Of a stretch of 64,000 nucleotides of DNA, positions 34,544 through 47,219 are shown in pieces. The stretch is from Bryoerythrophyllum caledonicum (lineage: Eukaryota; Streptophyta; Bryopsida; Pottiales; Pottiaceae). Positions within the stretch are counted from its first letter, which is position 1; each line of letters begins with the position of its first letter. Under the pieces are notes generated by a model, which did not search any database, was not told where the DNA came from, and saw only the letters and a program-made list of their open reading frames with translations. Both the position numbers and the translations under genes were made by a program. Location of the stretch: the NCBI GenBank assembly GCA_963971425.1, contig OZ020519.1, positions 10,742,028-10,806,027 of the forward strand, given 5' to 3'.

Positions 34544-37500
34544 TAAGCCCATAAAGCCGCTGGGAGTTTTGTATCCCAATCACATTTGGAATCCACGACC
34601 GTCTTGCGTAAAATATTCACCAAAGTTTGGTTAACACGTTCAGTGTGGCCATTGGTTTGAGGGTGGTAAGGGGTGGTTTTCCGGTGATTAATCCTAAACC
34701 GAGTTGTCATGGCCGCAATCACTTCATTCAAGAAATGCTTGCCACGGTCACTGATGAGGATTTTTGGACATCCAAACCGTGTGATAACTTGTTCAAACAA
34801 GAACTTAGCGGCGTGGTTGGCGTCATTGGTTCGCACGGCCTTTGCTTCGGCCCATTTGGTGAGGTACTCGGTAGCGACCACTATATGTTTCATTCCATTG
34901 GAAGAACTAGGGTGAACCTCACCGATATAATCAATTCCCCATTTCTCAAAGGGAAGCAAGGGAAGTGAAACTCTCAAAGGCAAGTTGAGCCGGAGATCAT
35001 TCCTAGCATACCTTTGGCATGCGTCACAACGTTGGGCATACTCGTGGGCATCTTGGAAAAGCGTAGGCCAATAGTAGCCTGCGCGGAGTACCTTTTGGGC
35101 CGTCAAGGCTCCAGAAAAGTGGCCACCACACGCGCTGTCGTGGCAAGCTGATAAAATCGTGGGTATTTCCGCGGCTGACACACACCGGCGAAGGAGGCCA
35201 TCTATACCACGACGATACAACTTTCCACCCACTATGGTGAAGTGACGACTATGGAGGCGGACCTTTCGCCTCTCATTTTTGGACAAGGTCTCAGGTAGGC
35301 GGTGGGTGGTAAGAAATTCCGCTACTAAGCCATACCATGCAGGAATAGATGAAACTTTAAATAAAGTCTCATCCACTAATGTCTCATCGATGGGGACCAC
35401 TCCAGGTTCTTCGGATAAGCGTGAGAGGTGGTCCGCCTGAAGGTGCATTCTCCCAGGCCTATATTCTACCGTATAATCGAATTCCTCCAACAACAAGACC
35501 CACCGGGCTAGTCGGCCGCTTAAGTCTGCTTTGTTGACCAGATACTTGATAGCCATATGGTCTACATAAAAGACCACCGGGTTCAAAAGAAGGTAGTGTC
35601 GGAACTTCTTCACTGAGAAAACCATTGCAAGACACTCCCTCTCTGTAGTGGAGTAATTTCTCTCTGCGGGGTTCAACTGTCTACTTGCAAAAGCAATTGG
35701 ATGGTCTTTGTTTTTATCTCCTACAGCTTGGCAAAGTGTACTACCTACCGCCACCGATGATGCATCGCAGAAGACATGGAAGGGTAAATCCCAGTTTGGA
35801 GGCCTCAACACTGGATACGAGCTAAGCTCGGTTTTTAAGACATCGAAGGCTTGTTGACACTCCGGAGTCCACTCAAATTTCACCTCCTTCTGCTGAAGCC
35901 TAGTAATGGGCATAGATTTTGTGGCGTAGTCATGAATGACCTCACGATACCACCCTACATGTCCAAGAGTCTTCTGAATTTCCTTGACATTCCTAGGAGG
36001 GGGCAATTCTACTATGACTCTCACCTTCTCTGGATCTGGCTCTCTACCATCCTTAGAAACCACGAAGCCAAGTAGGACTCCCTTCTCTACTGCCAAGAAG
36101 ATCTTTTCTGGGTTTAAGGCTATTCCCGTGCGTCTACAACGCTCAAAGCTCTCTTTGACACACTCAAGGTGGGAATCCTTCGAGGATTGGGTACTAAAGT
36201 CGTCAATAAAGACCGTCATAGACTTGTGTAAGAGATCGGAAAACGCGTAGGTCATTGCTCTCTGGAAGGCGGCTGGTGCATTGCACAACCCAAATGGCAT
36301 CACTAAATAAATGAAGGTTCCCCAGGGAGTAGTGAAGGCCGTCTTATGGTAATCCTCAGGTGCTATGGAAATCTGGTTGTAGCCTGAATACCCATCCATG
36401 AAGGTGTACAACTCATGACCGCCGACCTCTTCTAAAATGGTATTGATAAATGGGAGGGGGAAATGATCCTTCTGAGTGTGTTGGTTTAATTTCCTATAAT
36501 CGATACACACTCGAAGTTTTCCATTTTTCTTTTTGACCAACACCATGGGAGAGACCCAGTCAGAGATTTCCACTGGTTTGATAAATCCCGCTTGCAGAAG
36601 CTTTTCTAACTCTGCCTTCACTATTAGCTGGAGGTTGGGGTTCATTCGGCGTTCCTTCTGTCTAATGGGAATCGTGTCTGGAAGAAGGGGAATGTGATGT
36701 TGGGTCACCTCTGGGGAAATTCCCTTAAGATCCTTGTAAGACCAAGCAAAGACATCACGATACTCTAGGACTAAATTCTTATACTTGGCCATCTCTTCCT
36801 CACTTAATCCTACTCCAACCTTAATGCTACGGTTTCCTTCTCCTTCACGTGAGACATCCATTAATTTCCAATCTTGGGGGTGCACATGGGGTTGTTGAGT
36901 AGGGCCTCTGTACCAATCACTAGGAATTGGAGGATATATTGGGCCTAAACCTCCAGCTAAAATACCAGAGGACGTCCTCCTAAAATGAAGAGATGGATTG
37001 AGAGGCCCTTCGTCCACCAAGACCTCTAGCTCTTGAGCTTGTGTGCCCTCAACATCCATGCCGAATGCCTCTCCCAATTCCAAGTCATCTAATAGAGGAA
37101 CTAAGCCTTGCTCTAATTCCGACCCCACGAGGATATCTTCCATAAAGTTTACTGAAATAGCCTCGTCCGCGCTTGAGATGGGGTGTTCCTTTAACCATTC
37201 TACATACTCCTCGGTTGGGGCCCATTCATAAAGCCCTGGACCCAGACTTTTGAATGGAATTTTGTGGGCCTCTACTGGATGGACCCTATCAGCGGCTTCG
37301 TGAGGTAAAAACCTCACCTTCCTTGGGGGAACCTTTGTCAACACTTCCATTGACTCATCCTCAGAAGAGCTGTGGCATCCACGACAAAATCCGTACTTCA
37401 AAGGCTTGATATCCACCTCCGTAAGGTTATGTGGCGGTCCATAAGTAATGTGAGGCCTAAGGCCTCCCCAATCTACACGAGCATTGGCAACTCTCAACCA

Positions 37501-38190
37501 TGGACGGCCTAACAACAAGGGGTATGTTTCCTTGTTGGAGCGCATTCGAAGTACCTGGAAGGTGAGAGAATACTCTTCCCCCCCTGTGATGACCTTACAA
37601 TTACTAATTTGGCCTAAAGGCGCTTCTGCACTTTGGTTGGCCATGTTGATGATGAAAGGTGAGGGTTCCGTGATGTCTAGGCCTAATTTCTCCATGGTGG
37701 AGAGAGGCATAATGTTTAACCCACTACCACCATCTACCAATACATGGGGTACTATCTTGTCCACGATGGAAACTTCAATTGTGCATGCCCGAACCTCGGT
37801 GGTAGGTGAGGTAGACTTAACCCGGGCAGCTAGTTTAACCTTGGCCTTGGGCCGCCGTTTTACTGGGGTTCCAGTCCTGAGAGCTCTTCTCATGGGAGGA
37901 GAGACTTCTAACAATTGGGCAATAGTGATGTCGGCCTTAAGACGACCTAAATCCGACCACAAGTCATACGAGCCCGTCACCACACTTTCTGCAGTGAGAG
38001 GAGGTGGTCTAAGCTCGGGAATGGGAATTTGTGGCCCTTCCCATTGTTCACTGAGTTGAGGAGCATGGTTCCCAGGCCTAGAATTCCCTTGGGTGGACCT
38101 AGAGTTTGCCCGCTGAGTGTTTTCTATCGCCTCTCTCATGGTCTCATTTAAGTCAGAGAAATGTGGTGAATCCTCATCAGAGCTATCACT
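34498..38190 (-). pseudogene. Truncated pol of the second copy (lacks Gag)
   Basis: Appears identical to 24258-27950 of the first copy: protease, RT, RNase H and integrase remain, with the same integrase frameshift near 34540. The frame is open to the deletion junction at 38187-38191, so Gag, both zinc knuckles, the leader and the primer site are gone. The first in-frame ATG (38139) is internal. Confidence 0.85.
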
Positions 38191-38254
38191 TCCTAATGCT
38201 AACTAGTTAATCTTAATGCCCAAATGACATCGTGCGCCGGTTTTGGGGCTCACA
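38187..38254 (-). repeat. 68-bp remnant of a third LTR
   Basis: Matches the last 68 bp of the LTR (23625-23692), ending GGCTCACA. It is fused to pol through the shared word CACTT at 38187-38191. Confidence 0.9.
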
Positions 38255-38259
38255 ACATG
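38255..38259. repeat. Right target-site duplication ACATG
   Basis: Matches 21189-21193. Confidence 0.85.
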
Positions 38260-40433
38260 CACCCGGAAATGAACTTTAAGGGACCTGACCCCCATGTTTC
38301 GGGGACCTTTTTTGCTTTTCAGGCCCTGATATGGTGAGCCTCATCGCATGTAACTGTGGGAGCCTATTAATATGTGTGGTAATAAAACTGCAGAATATTT
38401 TCCCATTGCCGCCCTTCGTTTTACCATCCCTCCCAAAATTCACCCAACGACCTAGTTACTATTCTTAAGAAATTAACGTTCCTGTTTGGTTCATTTCCTA
38501 GGTTCATGTGCTTTTTTTTCATGTGGAAAAGAGGGGCGTAGAGTACTTATCTTTCATGTGGCCAAGAGGGGTGACATTTTGAAGAACGTGCACATGCTAA
38601 TAAACCCCTTAAACTCAAGTGTACTTACAGGGTCTAAAATGTATACTTTGACCGCAATTATCTCTCAATCTGTAAGGTCAAACTTCAAAAAAAATTCACC
38701 ACATCATCTCTTATAAGAGAAGAGAAAGCACCATGTAAATGCACAGGAACATTGTAATGCTCATGGTAAATTGTAAACTAGTGATTGCATAATCGAAACT
38801 ACGGCACGAAATTCCACTTATGAAAATTGCACACTCCTCACTCCGTGTTAGTATTCTTACAGGGACATAACCTTTCCAAAAAAGTTCAAAATGGGAGAAA
38901 GAAGCAATGAACAAAGCTTAAACATAAACACAAAAATCAATTAAAATAAGAATGGAATAAATTGCATATGGAGCTCCAAATTCAAACCTGAAAACCCAAA
39001 AAGAATAATCAACTGCAAGTCTGCTCTCTAAACCCTGCAAGACAAACATAGAAGGAAACAGAGAAGAGAAATAGAGCTCTAAAATCAATGAAGTTGATGC
39101 ATATTTATTGCTGGAGGGTTAAAATCGAGGCAAGGGCGGGATAAACAAGGCGAGGGAGGTGGGAAAAATTGCAGCTGAAAACTTCAGAATACCGCCTGCG
39201 CCGGATACAATATGGGACCATGTCCGGGTTCGGGCGGATTCGGGCGCTCTGTGAGGTGGGGGTCCACCACCTGACAAGCATCGTTGGAATGCAATCTGGC
39301 CGGATGCATGTGCGCGCACCATTTGTTTGAGAATTTGATCACCCCTTTGGCTGAATAGTTTGTGTGTGGCTTTTACTCATGTTATCTGAAGAAAGTGAAG
39401 CTACGACCAGGATAACTTGGAGTTGAGATTGTATTGGAACGTATGTGTGGTTGTGCACCATGTAATTTTATGTACAGTACATACTCCTTCGTTGAGTGAG
39501 GAGATTTTTATTTCTTTTTGAAAAGTACATTTTTTGGATTGCATCAATTGCGGTTGCCCATTTCCCTATGTAGCTTCACATCCTTGCTCTAGAATGAGGG
39601 CGTGGCTTCATCTACCAGCTCCACAATGACGGCATGGTTTTACCTACCTACACCTTCTCCAGTTATTATAATAGATACAGTGAGCCCTATTTAGCTTACA
39701 GCCCAAAGAAAAAAATGAGTTCTCGAACATAGCCTTGCAACAAAGAGGTCTTATAGTAATGGATAAGGATAGAAAAGGGAGTACGCACCAAGCAAAAGGG
39801 AAAAGAGAATTGCAAATAAGTTATTATGAAGAGAGGTTTGGAAGACGCACCCTACAATCCAATGACGAGACCGTGTGAGCAGTTCGAGAGCACTTGCGGT
39901 GAGCAAAAAAATATGTTCTAAAATCAACAATTAAAAATTTTAAAATTTTATTTTCTAGAATTGGATTTTAAATTGGATTTTCAAATGCAAAAGGTCTAAA
40001 TTAGGAAAAAAATGGACCTATTGCCATGCAAAATTTTAGTAACTCATTTCCCCGTTATGATGGTTGTAAACGATCATGTGAGTCATTGGAGATTCAAAGT
40101 GAAACTATAAAAAATGGAAAACATGGGTCCTATAACCGTGGACCATGATATAAATTCCTCCTTTTTGACCACTCAAAATTATAACCTTGTGAGTCCCCAG
40201 ATTAGTCCGTTGGAAATAAATTGAGAAGGAGTTCTAAAAGTTGGAATGAATGAGACAAGAGTCAAATATACAACACATTTTTTAAGTGGCCTAATCATTG
40301 AATTTGTAGATTTATGGTTCTTGGGAGATATGCAAACATGATACGCGGAAGAGACTAAACTCAACAATTATATCACTTGGTATTATAATGACATTCCAAG
40401 TTCTAGTCCGCCTATTAAGTTTCAAGAAAGCTT
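38260..40433. other. Spacer between the retrotransposon and the MULE pseudogene
   Basis: No gene recognised. About 38598-38720 (AAACCCCTTAAACTCAAGTG ... CACATCATCTCTTATAAG) is a diverged copy of 60957-61085. A minus-strand frame at 39119-39322 has no known motif. Confidence 0.45.
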
Positions 40434-43400
40434 CTACAATAGAATTGCTCGCACTACAGGCATGAGTTTGTTGAAGCTAAGTGTGGAGGCATGGACAAAC
40501 AAGTCCTCGAGCTCATCGAGCTGACACACAACCGCATAGACAAAGTATAAATGCTTGCAATTAGTCCAAGACCGGCCGGATCGGTTGGCCTTCACCTACA
40601 TTGAAACAAAGTCCGGACATGTGCAAGCTGGAATTGAGCTGAGCGTAAGAATGTAGTGATCTATGGCGTGGGTAGTAGAGGAGTCAACCTCAAGATCGAC
40701 GATGCAGCCGAGGCTTGGGAAGGGCAACATTGTGCGCTTCCGAATTACTGCCTTCATCATAAAGGCTGAACCCCATCGTTGGAGCTGGGTGGCGATTGGC
40801 CTGCCGGAACGACGCTTGACCACTTTGGTGAAGCGCGACTACGAATGTTTGTCAACGTCCTCTGGAACTGAGTACGCAACAAGGTCAACACTATTGGCAT
40901 GGGTCGATTGGAAGTGCCGACGGGGAGACGCTTCTCGCTTCTGTGGAAGCTGGAAACCAGCGCGCTCTAGTGCGATGATCTCTGACCGCTTTAGACTGGT
41001 GCCCCTCTTAACAGTCCAAATTTGTGGGACGGTATCCGGACGAGTAAGAATCCATTTTTTGCAAGAGCCCAATACACAACGGTTGATATCGTTGGGGCAG
41101 AAATAAAACTCTTGTCGTTGGATTCTACCAGTGTGATAGTTCGTCCAGTTTCCTATGTATGTGGGACATGCAGTGGTTTTTTTCTTCTGGATAATCTTCA
41201 TTGTGCATTGCTTCTTTGAGACGGCTAGGAGAGCCCAACTCGCTCCACCAGTGCAATGTTTAGGTACTCGAGTGATATGCCATTCGGTAACGTTACAAAC
41301 GGATTCTTCTACCCCCGTAACATATGTAGGTCGATTATGCCGGGCACTAACATTGTCCATACATTCCAAACTTGAAGAATCGTTTGCGCCAATTGTTAGA
41401 TCAACATCCTCTTCCACATGTGCATCCTCATCAACCTCTTCAAGGACTTCACGAGTCCTTTGGGCCTTCGCCGACCTAGTCTCTACTCGGGGATGGGAGA
41501 AATTAATTCTCTCCGGGCGATGTGAGTCAAACTCCGATCCTCGGGGTAGATTAAGTTTGCGCTTGGTTGACCCAAAAACCTCTTCACCAGCAAAGTGTGG
41601 AGATCGTGTGAGGATGTCCGCTGAATTTTGGAAGTTTTCCATTGTTTCGGCCTGCCTTAATTTTTTTGGGATCTCTAGATTCTTGGGCTCTCCTCAATCT
41701 GAGTTTGTTCTTACTTGGACCAGTCCCTCCACGTTAACCCTTTAGAAACAAAATATAATGAGTAACCTGCATGAAGGCCCTAACGTAATCATCCAAAGTT
41801 GCCTCAAAGAGGTCACTGCCCTTGTTCCCAAACGCTTGGAGCCATTTGTTGTGCATTGCCTCCGCAAGGTTGCACCTCGACATGCTTGCCCGCTCCTCGT
41901 CCGTAAGATCCTAGATACAATTATCAATTACATAGATATCAATAAGAACAGGTTACAATATTAAAAGCAAAGGAAATGAATTAGAAAACATGGTAGTATG
42001 AGGGACTCACCATTGAATATAGCTCCACCCCATTGAATATAGCGGAAATGCCAAAATGCTAACCATTCATCCACCTTCGAGATGTCCTTATCACCAGTCG
42101 CGGCTTTTGCTGAAATCCACCACTCCCTTATAGCACGATAACGAGCTTCGGCATTGGAAATGGTAGTAGAGCCCTTGTATTGCTTGCAGAGTAGTCGGTG
42201 TTGCTCACGGAGCTCCGACTTGATGTGCTTGTCGGTGTGTTCTGTCATGGACTTAGTCCAATGGAATAGACATGTCCTCTCTTGGCCAACCATCTTCTCC
42301 GTCTTGCTTCCAGACCCGTATATAATCCTTACGGCATTCCAATTTGCCTGAGCGCTATCAGCCATGAATCCCTTAAATACTGGCTTTGAGTGTCTAGCTT
42401 CCAAAACAACACCATTGAGACCGTGCCAAAGGAGGGATTGCGCTTCTGTGTCCTCCGATTGCATGTCACAAACCGCAATAGTCATGACTTTCGAATATCC
42501 CGGATCATAAACATGACACGCCATGGTCGTCCAATTTTTCACTCGTTTAACATTGTCAAACATCATCCAAGCGTCTTGCAAATCACCGCCAGGTTGCATT
42601 CAGAGGACTAAGTCAAGGCTAGATCGAGGGCCAACCTCGGACATCTTAAACACAAATACCTTCTCGTTTCCTTGCCCCGGAAACTTGTTATCCCGAACGT
42701 AAGACCAATTACTGAGACCGGCCAGGTTCGTGATTCCATCGATTGGGCCCAAGCGGGGTAGCGCCTTTAATCCCGACACAGTGTGCCACAACTTTGGTGA
42801 CGTGAATGACTTGAATTATTCTGCAACCTCAAACAATTGATCAACGATAAGAGGCACCGCCGTCTTGCCTTCCTTCGTGATGAGAAATTCACTCAAGAAC
42901 TCCTTACTTGCCTCGAGGACAATCTTAGAATGGGTTGTACTTGGCATTCTAGAAACTTGGACATTGCAAAGCACCTGCATTCTGAGGAGCGATTCACGAC
43001 AATCTCCAGTCTTCACCGGATGATCGTGAGTCCCAAGATGGATGCACGCACGTGTCATATCCCCTGGGCCGCTTGCATAGTATAGAAGAGCCGGACAAGT
43101 GTCCACGCACATGGGAGGCTCTTGGCAAATTCCACATACTAGAGTCGACTTCTTGGGTGGACTTTCACCCACCCTAAAGGGATTTTCAGTACACCCGTCC
43201 CACTCCGTCTCGTTTATCTCGTACAACCGTTGCTCGTGGTTCAGATAATCACATGTAGAATTTGAGCATCGAAGATGCCCCGCACATGCAGAGTAGCGGA
43301 AAGTGAAGCCTGCCTATTTTTTCACATCTCCAATCGGCTCAAATTCATAAATAACATCACCATTGTAAATTGGAGGGAGGTACCTTATTTGGTGGATGGG

Positions 43401-44003
43401 GACCGAATTGAAATCGAGACGTTTGAGGGCATTCCGTGCACCTGGTCTCGTAATTAGTCTTCTCAGATTGTGGATGATGCTCCCAAGGCCCTTAGGAGTA
43501 TTGGGGCGAGGCGGTTTCAAAGCAAAAGTATGTTGGACAAAGCCTCCAACACTTCTCTGCGGGTCGACCTCGGTTGGTTGTGGTGTCCGTAATGGCGTGA
43601 ATGCGGAAAGGTCTGCTAGAGGGGGGTCGTCGTCGTCGTCGCTCAACAATACGATAGTCTCCGTTCCAGGCTCAATCTTCACAACAATCTTTGAATTTGT
43701 TGTTGATTTGTCTGGCATATCAATCTTGGTGGTTGCCGCCATCTGTTCAAATTTCAGACCTATGACCCTATACCTACCAGGCCAAAGGTTTCAAGAACGG
43801 TTGTCGCCTTCGACCGTGAAGGGCATAAGTATGGACTCGACCAGAACTCCTTCCTCATCCAAGACCTCTTGCTCAATATGAATCAACATAATATCTAACT
43901 CATAACGGACTCGCAGTACAGACGCAAGGACATTGCATGACCCATTCGCAAGAGGGGGAATAGTGAGAGGAACACCGACGCCGTTGAATCGAAGAGAAGC
44001 CAT
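40434..44003 (-). pseudogene. MULE-like transposase with SWIM zinc finger, six in-frame stops
   Basis: The frame runs from an ATG at 44003 to a donor at about 42011, then exons 41910-41767 and 41651-40434. In exon one, the reading frame continues unshifted across stops at 43791 (TGA), 43314 (TAG), 42816 (TAA) and 42600 (TGA); exon three has stops at 40839 and 40596 (both TAG). Visible parts: Cys/His clusters (CAGHLRCSNSTC, CGICQEPPMC, CIHLGTHDHPV) resembling the N-terminal zinc region of MULE transposases; GFMADSAQANWNAVR, a likely catalytic Asp region; CNLAEAMHNKW; and a C-terminal SWIM-type finger (CTC ... CKH) at about 40540-40620. The join of exons one and two is one base out of phase, so a further lesion or a missed exon exists; an 18-bp duplication sits at that edge. 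No terminal repeats were found. Confidence 0.65.
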
Positions 44004-46473
44004 GATGTAGTAATGCAGCGAGCAAGAGAAGACAATGACAAGTTGGGGACGTCAAAATACATTAAACCACCAGTCATGCATCAATTCTAAGACGGTCTGC
44101 GGTGTCAAAATGGTATATAGATATAGACGTCTCATCCATAGATATATATGATAGCTACTTGTATCCGCAGTCTTAGGAATATAATGAAGCAGAAAAATCA
44201 TGGGCTGATAAAGTTAAAATCCCCAACGTATTGATAAGGTTGCCAGCATTGCCATTTCTTTTCTTTCCCATTTTTAGTTGTTTGTGGGAAGGGCAGCCGA
44301 CGCCGGCAGTCCAATATTGCAGTGTATATTGTATAATATTTCGGAGACAGAGGCGCCACAATTGTGAGTTTATTATCTTAATTTTGGTTTATTGATATAG
44401 AAAGTTGTTGATGAGAAGGGTTGCCATTGCCGGCAGTACTATATTATGGTGGAAATTGACCGATCCAAATTTAAACCATGCTCAATAAACTGGTGAAATA
44501 TTATGAAGTTGGTATGAAAAAACCAAAATAGTAAATGATGTTAATGGAAATTTGCATATTTATACAACGGACAAGATGGGCATTTGCAATAATTGACATG
44601 TGCATGATGGACAACATGCAAAGTGAGGAAGATGACGTTGGGGGTGTATTACAATATAATAGATTTGGCGGTTAGTGTATTTCAAGAAGAAACAATTAAC
44701 GACAAGTCATTGTTGTGGGTACCTTGAATTATAATTGTGCTTAGGTAGGTATAATAGTTAAATAATATATATGTAAAATATTTAATGTTTGAAAATAGAA
44801 TACAAAATAAATGTGCAACTCTGTCAATGAAAGTGAATATATGAAAAATACCATATAGTGTTAATGATGACGGTGGATATCTTGCTGGTCAAGTGGGATT
44901 GCAAATTTGAAATCTCTAAATAATTGAACCTTTAGCTGCTTATCCTCAAGTTAGAATTGAAGTAGATCTATGTAGATTATGACCCATCGTTTCTTGCGGA
45001 TGTAGTTGCAAAGATAAAGCAACAGAAGGCTTACCAAGTTGATCCCTTTTAATGAACCGTGCTTACTAAGTTGATTCAGTTGAGAGGTGATTATTTGCAG
45101 ATGCAAAGAGAAGTTGTCACTCAAACATCTATTCATGGGGTTGAGAGAAAGAAGAGAAGGAAGGCGGACTTCGTTTCTCAAGTGTGAAACAATTGAGGAA
45201 GTCAAGGATGGGAAGACGGAAGGTCCAGATTCTTGAGGATGACTTAAGAGATACCCATTGTGTCTTATCATTTGGGATTGGAGAGCGTGATAGAAGTGGG
45301 CGTTTGCATACAATTGGAGAGGGTAGTGCTACGCCATCGGCACGTAATGAAGACATCATTGTGGACAAGGACAAGGACCAGGACCAGGACCAGGACAAGG
45401 AGAAGGACAATATTGAGGTGAGCAAACATCTAAATGAATATCTGGTATGCTCTCAACAAATTTGTATAATGCTTAACTATATTGTAATGAAACATTAGCT
45501 GCTTCTGAACCTACGACATAAAAATTTGTCTTGTTTCTAGGGTATTGATTTAAAAGTTATATACGGATGGTGTCATGGCAATATAAACATTATATGTAAA
45601 GGTTCATTCATTTGTTTGTCACTTGTCCATTTCTCCCTCTCCATCTTCATTAATCCCACATTCTCCCACAACCACTGTCTTATTATCTTTCAATTCATTT
45701 TTGAAGAGTTGTGTTGGCATAATCGGTATTCAAGGTTATCGGCTTATAGAACTATATGCCAAGTGTTGCAATACTTAATATTTTAAAAGTGCAATCTCAT
45801 TTTAGCAATACAGAGGGTCTAAATCCATTACCATCTTGTTAAGCATGATGATAGTTCCTTATACACCAATTTTTAGAGGTAGTGGACAAGTGTAGCATAT
45901 TCAAAACAACTGTGCAAGGAGTGGAGGTTCAAAATTTGCTAGATTTTTTGTGAACTTAAAATGTTTTAGATTGATAATCCAAATGGTCAAAAAGTGGTTT
46001 ACACCACATATTGTTGTGGATAAAATAGAAAGTGAACAAAATAAATATATCTAGTTTTTATGTGGAAATGAAGAGGCTATTTTGTTACCTTGCCCAACAA
46101 TGAGTGAAAATATGTGAAAATGTGACTTGGGTTGGTATGCTATTTTTCACTAAAGACAAGAATTTTTTTTTAAATATGGAGGGAAACAATATTACTTGCA
46201 AGTATTGAAAATTTCACATTCAATAAAGTGACCTAGAAAAAGTTTTTTGGACTTGCCCGAGGTGTCTGCTCTCTGCTTTTGAAATTCCATGTGTCCTTAA
46301 TTTTTTCATGAAATGTACAATTCAGGAAAATGATTGGTTTCCCACTAAGGTAGAAGTTTCCTGGAATCTCATCATGTTGCAACCATGTCGTCCATCCACT
46401 GTCTATCTCCATATCTTCTCCTAACTCACTGTCCCTAACTCTTTCACCTTCCCACGCTGAGTATTACAGAGGA
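44004..46473. other. Spacer with repeats
   Basis: No supported gene. A short hexamer array (GGACCA/GGACAA, about eight units) lies at 45363-45410 inside a weak plus-strand frame. An inverted copy of the dispersed AT-rich repeat occupies about 45826-46290. Confidence 0.45.
45826..46290 (-). repeat. Dispersed AT-rich repeat, inverted partial copy C
   Basis: Its reverse complement follows the middle of copy B (47400-47890): shared words include GGTCTAAATC, CACCAATTTTTAGAGGTAG, GTAGCATATTCAAAACAA and TTGCCCGAGGTG. Confidence 0.65.
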
Positions 46474-46569
46474 TGGAGTTTCAGGAGAATCAACCAGTGA
46501 TCGAGAGCTTATCGGAGGAGGTTGCCTTGCCTGAAAGAGTGGTCGATACAACTACCTCATCTCCAGGTG
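46474..46569 (+). other. Possible isolated coding exon
   Basis: An ATG follows TATTACAGAGG, and the frame (MEFQENQPVIESLSEEVALP, then acidic/Ser-rich) reaches a good donor (CCAG-GTGAGAT at 46567). It could be a first exon of the plus-strand methyltransferase-like pseudogene 4 kb downstream, or chance. No domain. Confidence 0.2.
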
Positions 46570-47219
46570 AGATTTGCTGGGTTGATCTGCGATTCTATTG
46601 GTGAGATCTGCTTTAGTTATTGATGTTGTTATCGGAGGGTTTATCGTTGGAGCCTTGCGTTAAATGATGCGGGAAGATGATGTGGATGTTTTTCTTGTCT
46701 TTGAATGCGTGTATTGGAAGTCGGCAGCCGGTGCCGGCACCCTAGTTTGGTTATCATGTTTTCGGTTACATGATCAAACCCTAGTTGGCGACACTGTAGA
46801 AGCCGAAACCTTAGAAGTCGACACCCTTCTTCTTGATCCTGCAATCCTTGACTCCTTATCCGCATGCAACATCTAATGCCAGTGCATGTGAAGGCCTGTC
46901 AGTGTCGGCACGAAGTGAGAGGGCAAGTTGATGGTGAGGGCGGGAGGATGACGGTGGAGGTTTACTCGCCCGACCTTGTGTCTTTGGCTCGGGGGCGCAG
47001 TTGTTCGGGTTCGCGACGTTGTCGATGAAATGAACTTTATGTTCATATCGATGAGATGATCGTTGTCGACTCGCGATGTGAGCCGGCTCTTTGCTTGCCG
47101 TGTTGCATGCCCCCATTCTGGAAGTCATCGATGAACTCTGAAGTCATCGATTATATTTCTGTTTGATTCAGGTTCGTGGAGGTGTGCCGGTGCCGACACC
47201 TTTGTTGGTAACTAAGGTT

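Larger units (their letters stand above)
21194..38254 (-). mobile_element. Composite Ty3/Gypsy retrotransposon (LTR-INT-LTR-truncated INT-LTR remnant)
   Basis: A complete minus-strand element (LTRs 21194-23692 and 31434-33932) is followed by a second, truncated internal region (33933-38190) and the last 68 bp of a third LTR (38187-38254). The repeat offset is exactly 10,240 bp. ACATG flanks only the outer ends, so this was one insertion that later became tandem, as expected from unequal recombination between LTRs; a deletion then removed about 5.9 kb of the second unit. The domain order protease-RT-RNase H-integrase defines Ty3/Gypsy. No chromodomain is visible, and the linker and integrase zinc region recall the Athila/Tat side of the family; the lineage is not certain. 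Confidence 0.9.

Noticed and set aside
45184-45498. 104-codon plus-strand frame
   Set aside because: Much of it is the GGACCA hexamer array (Asp/Gln/Lys repeats); no domain elsewhere in it.
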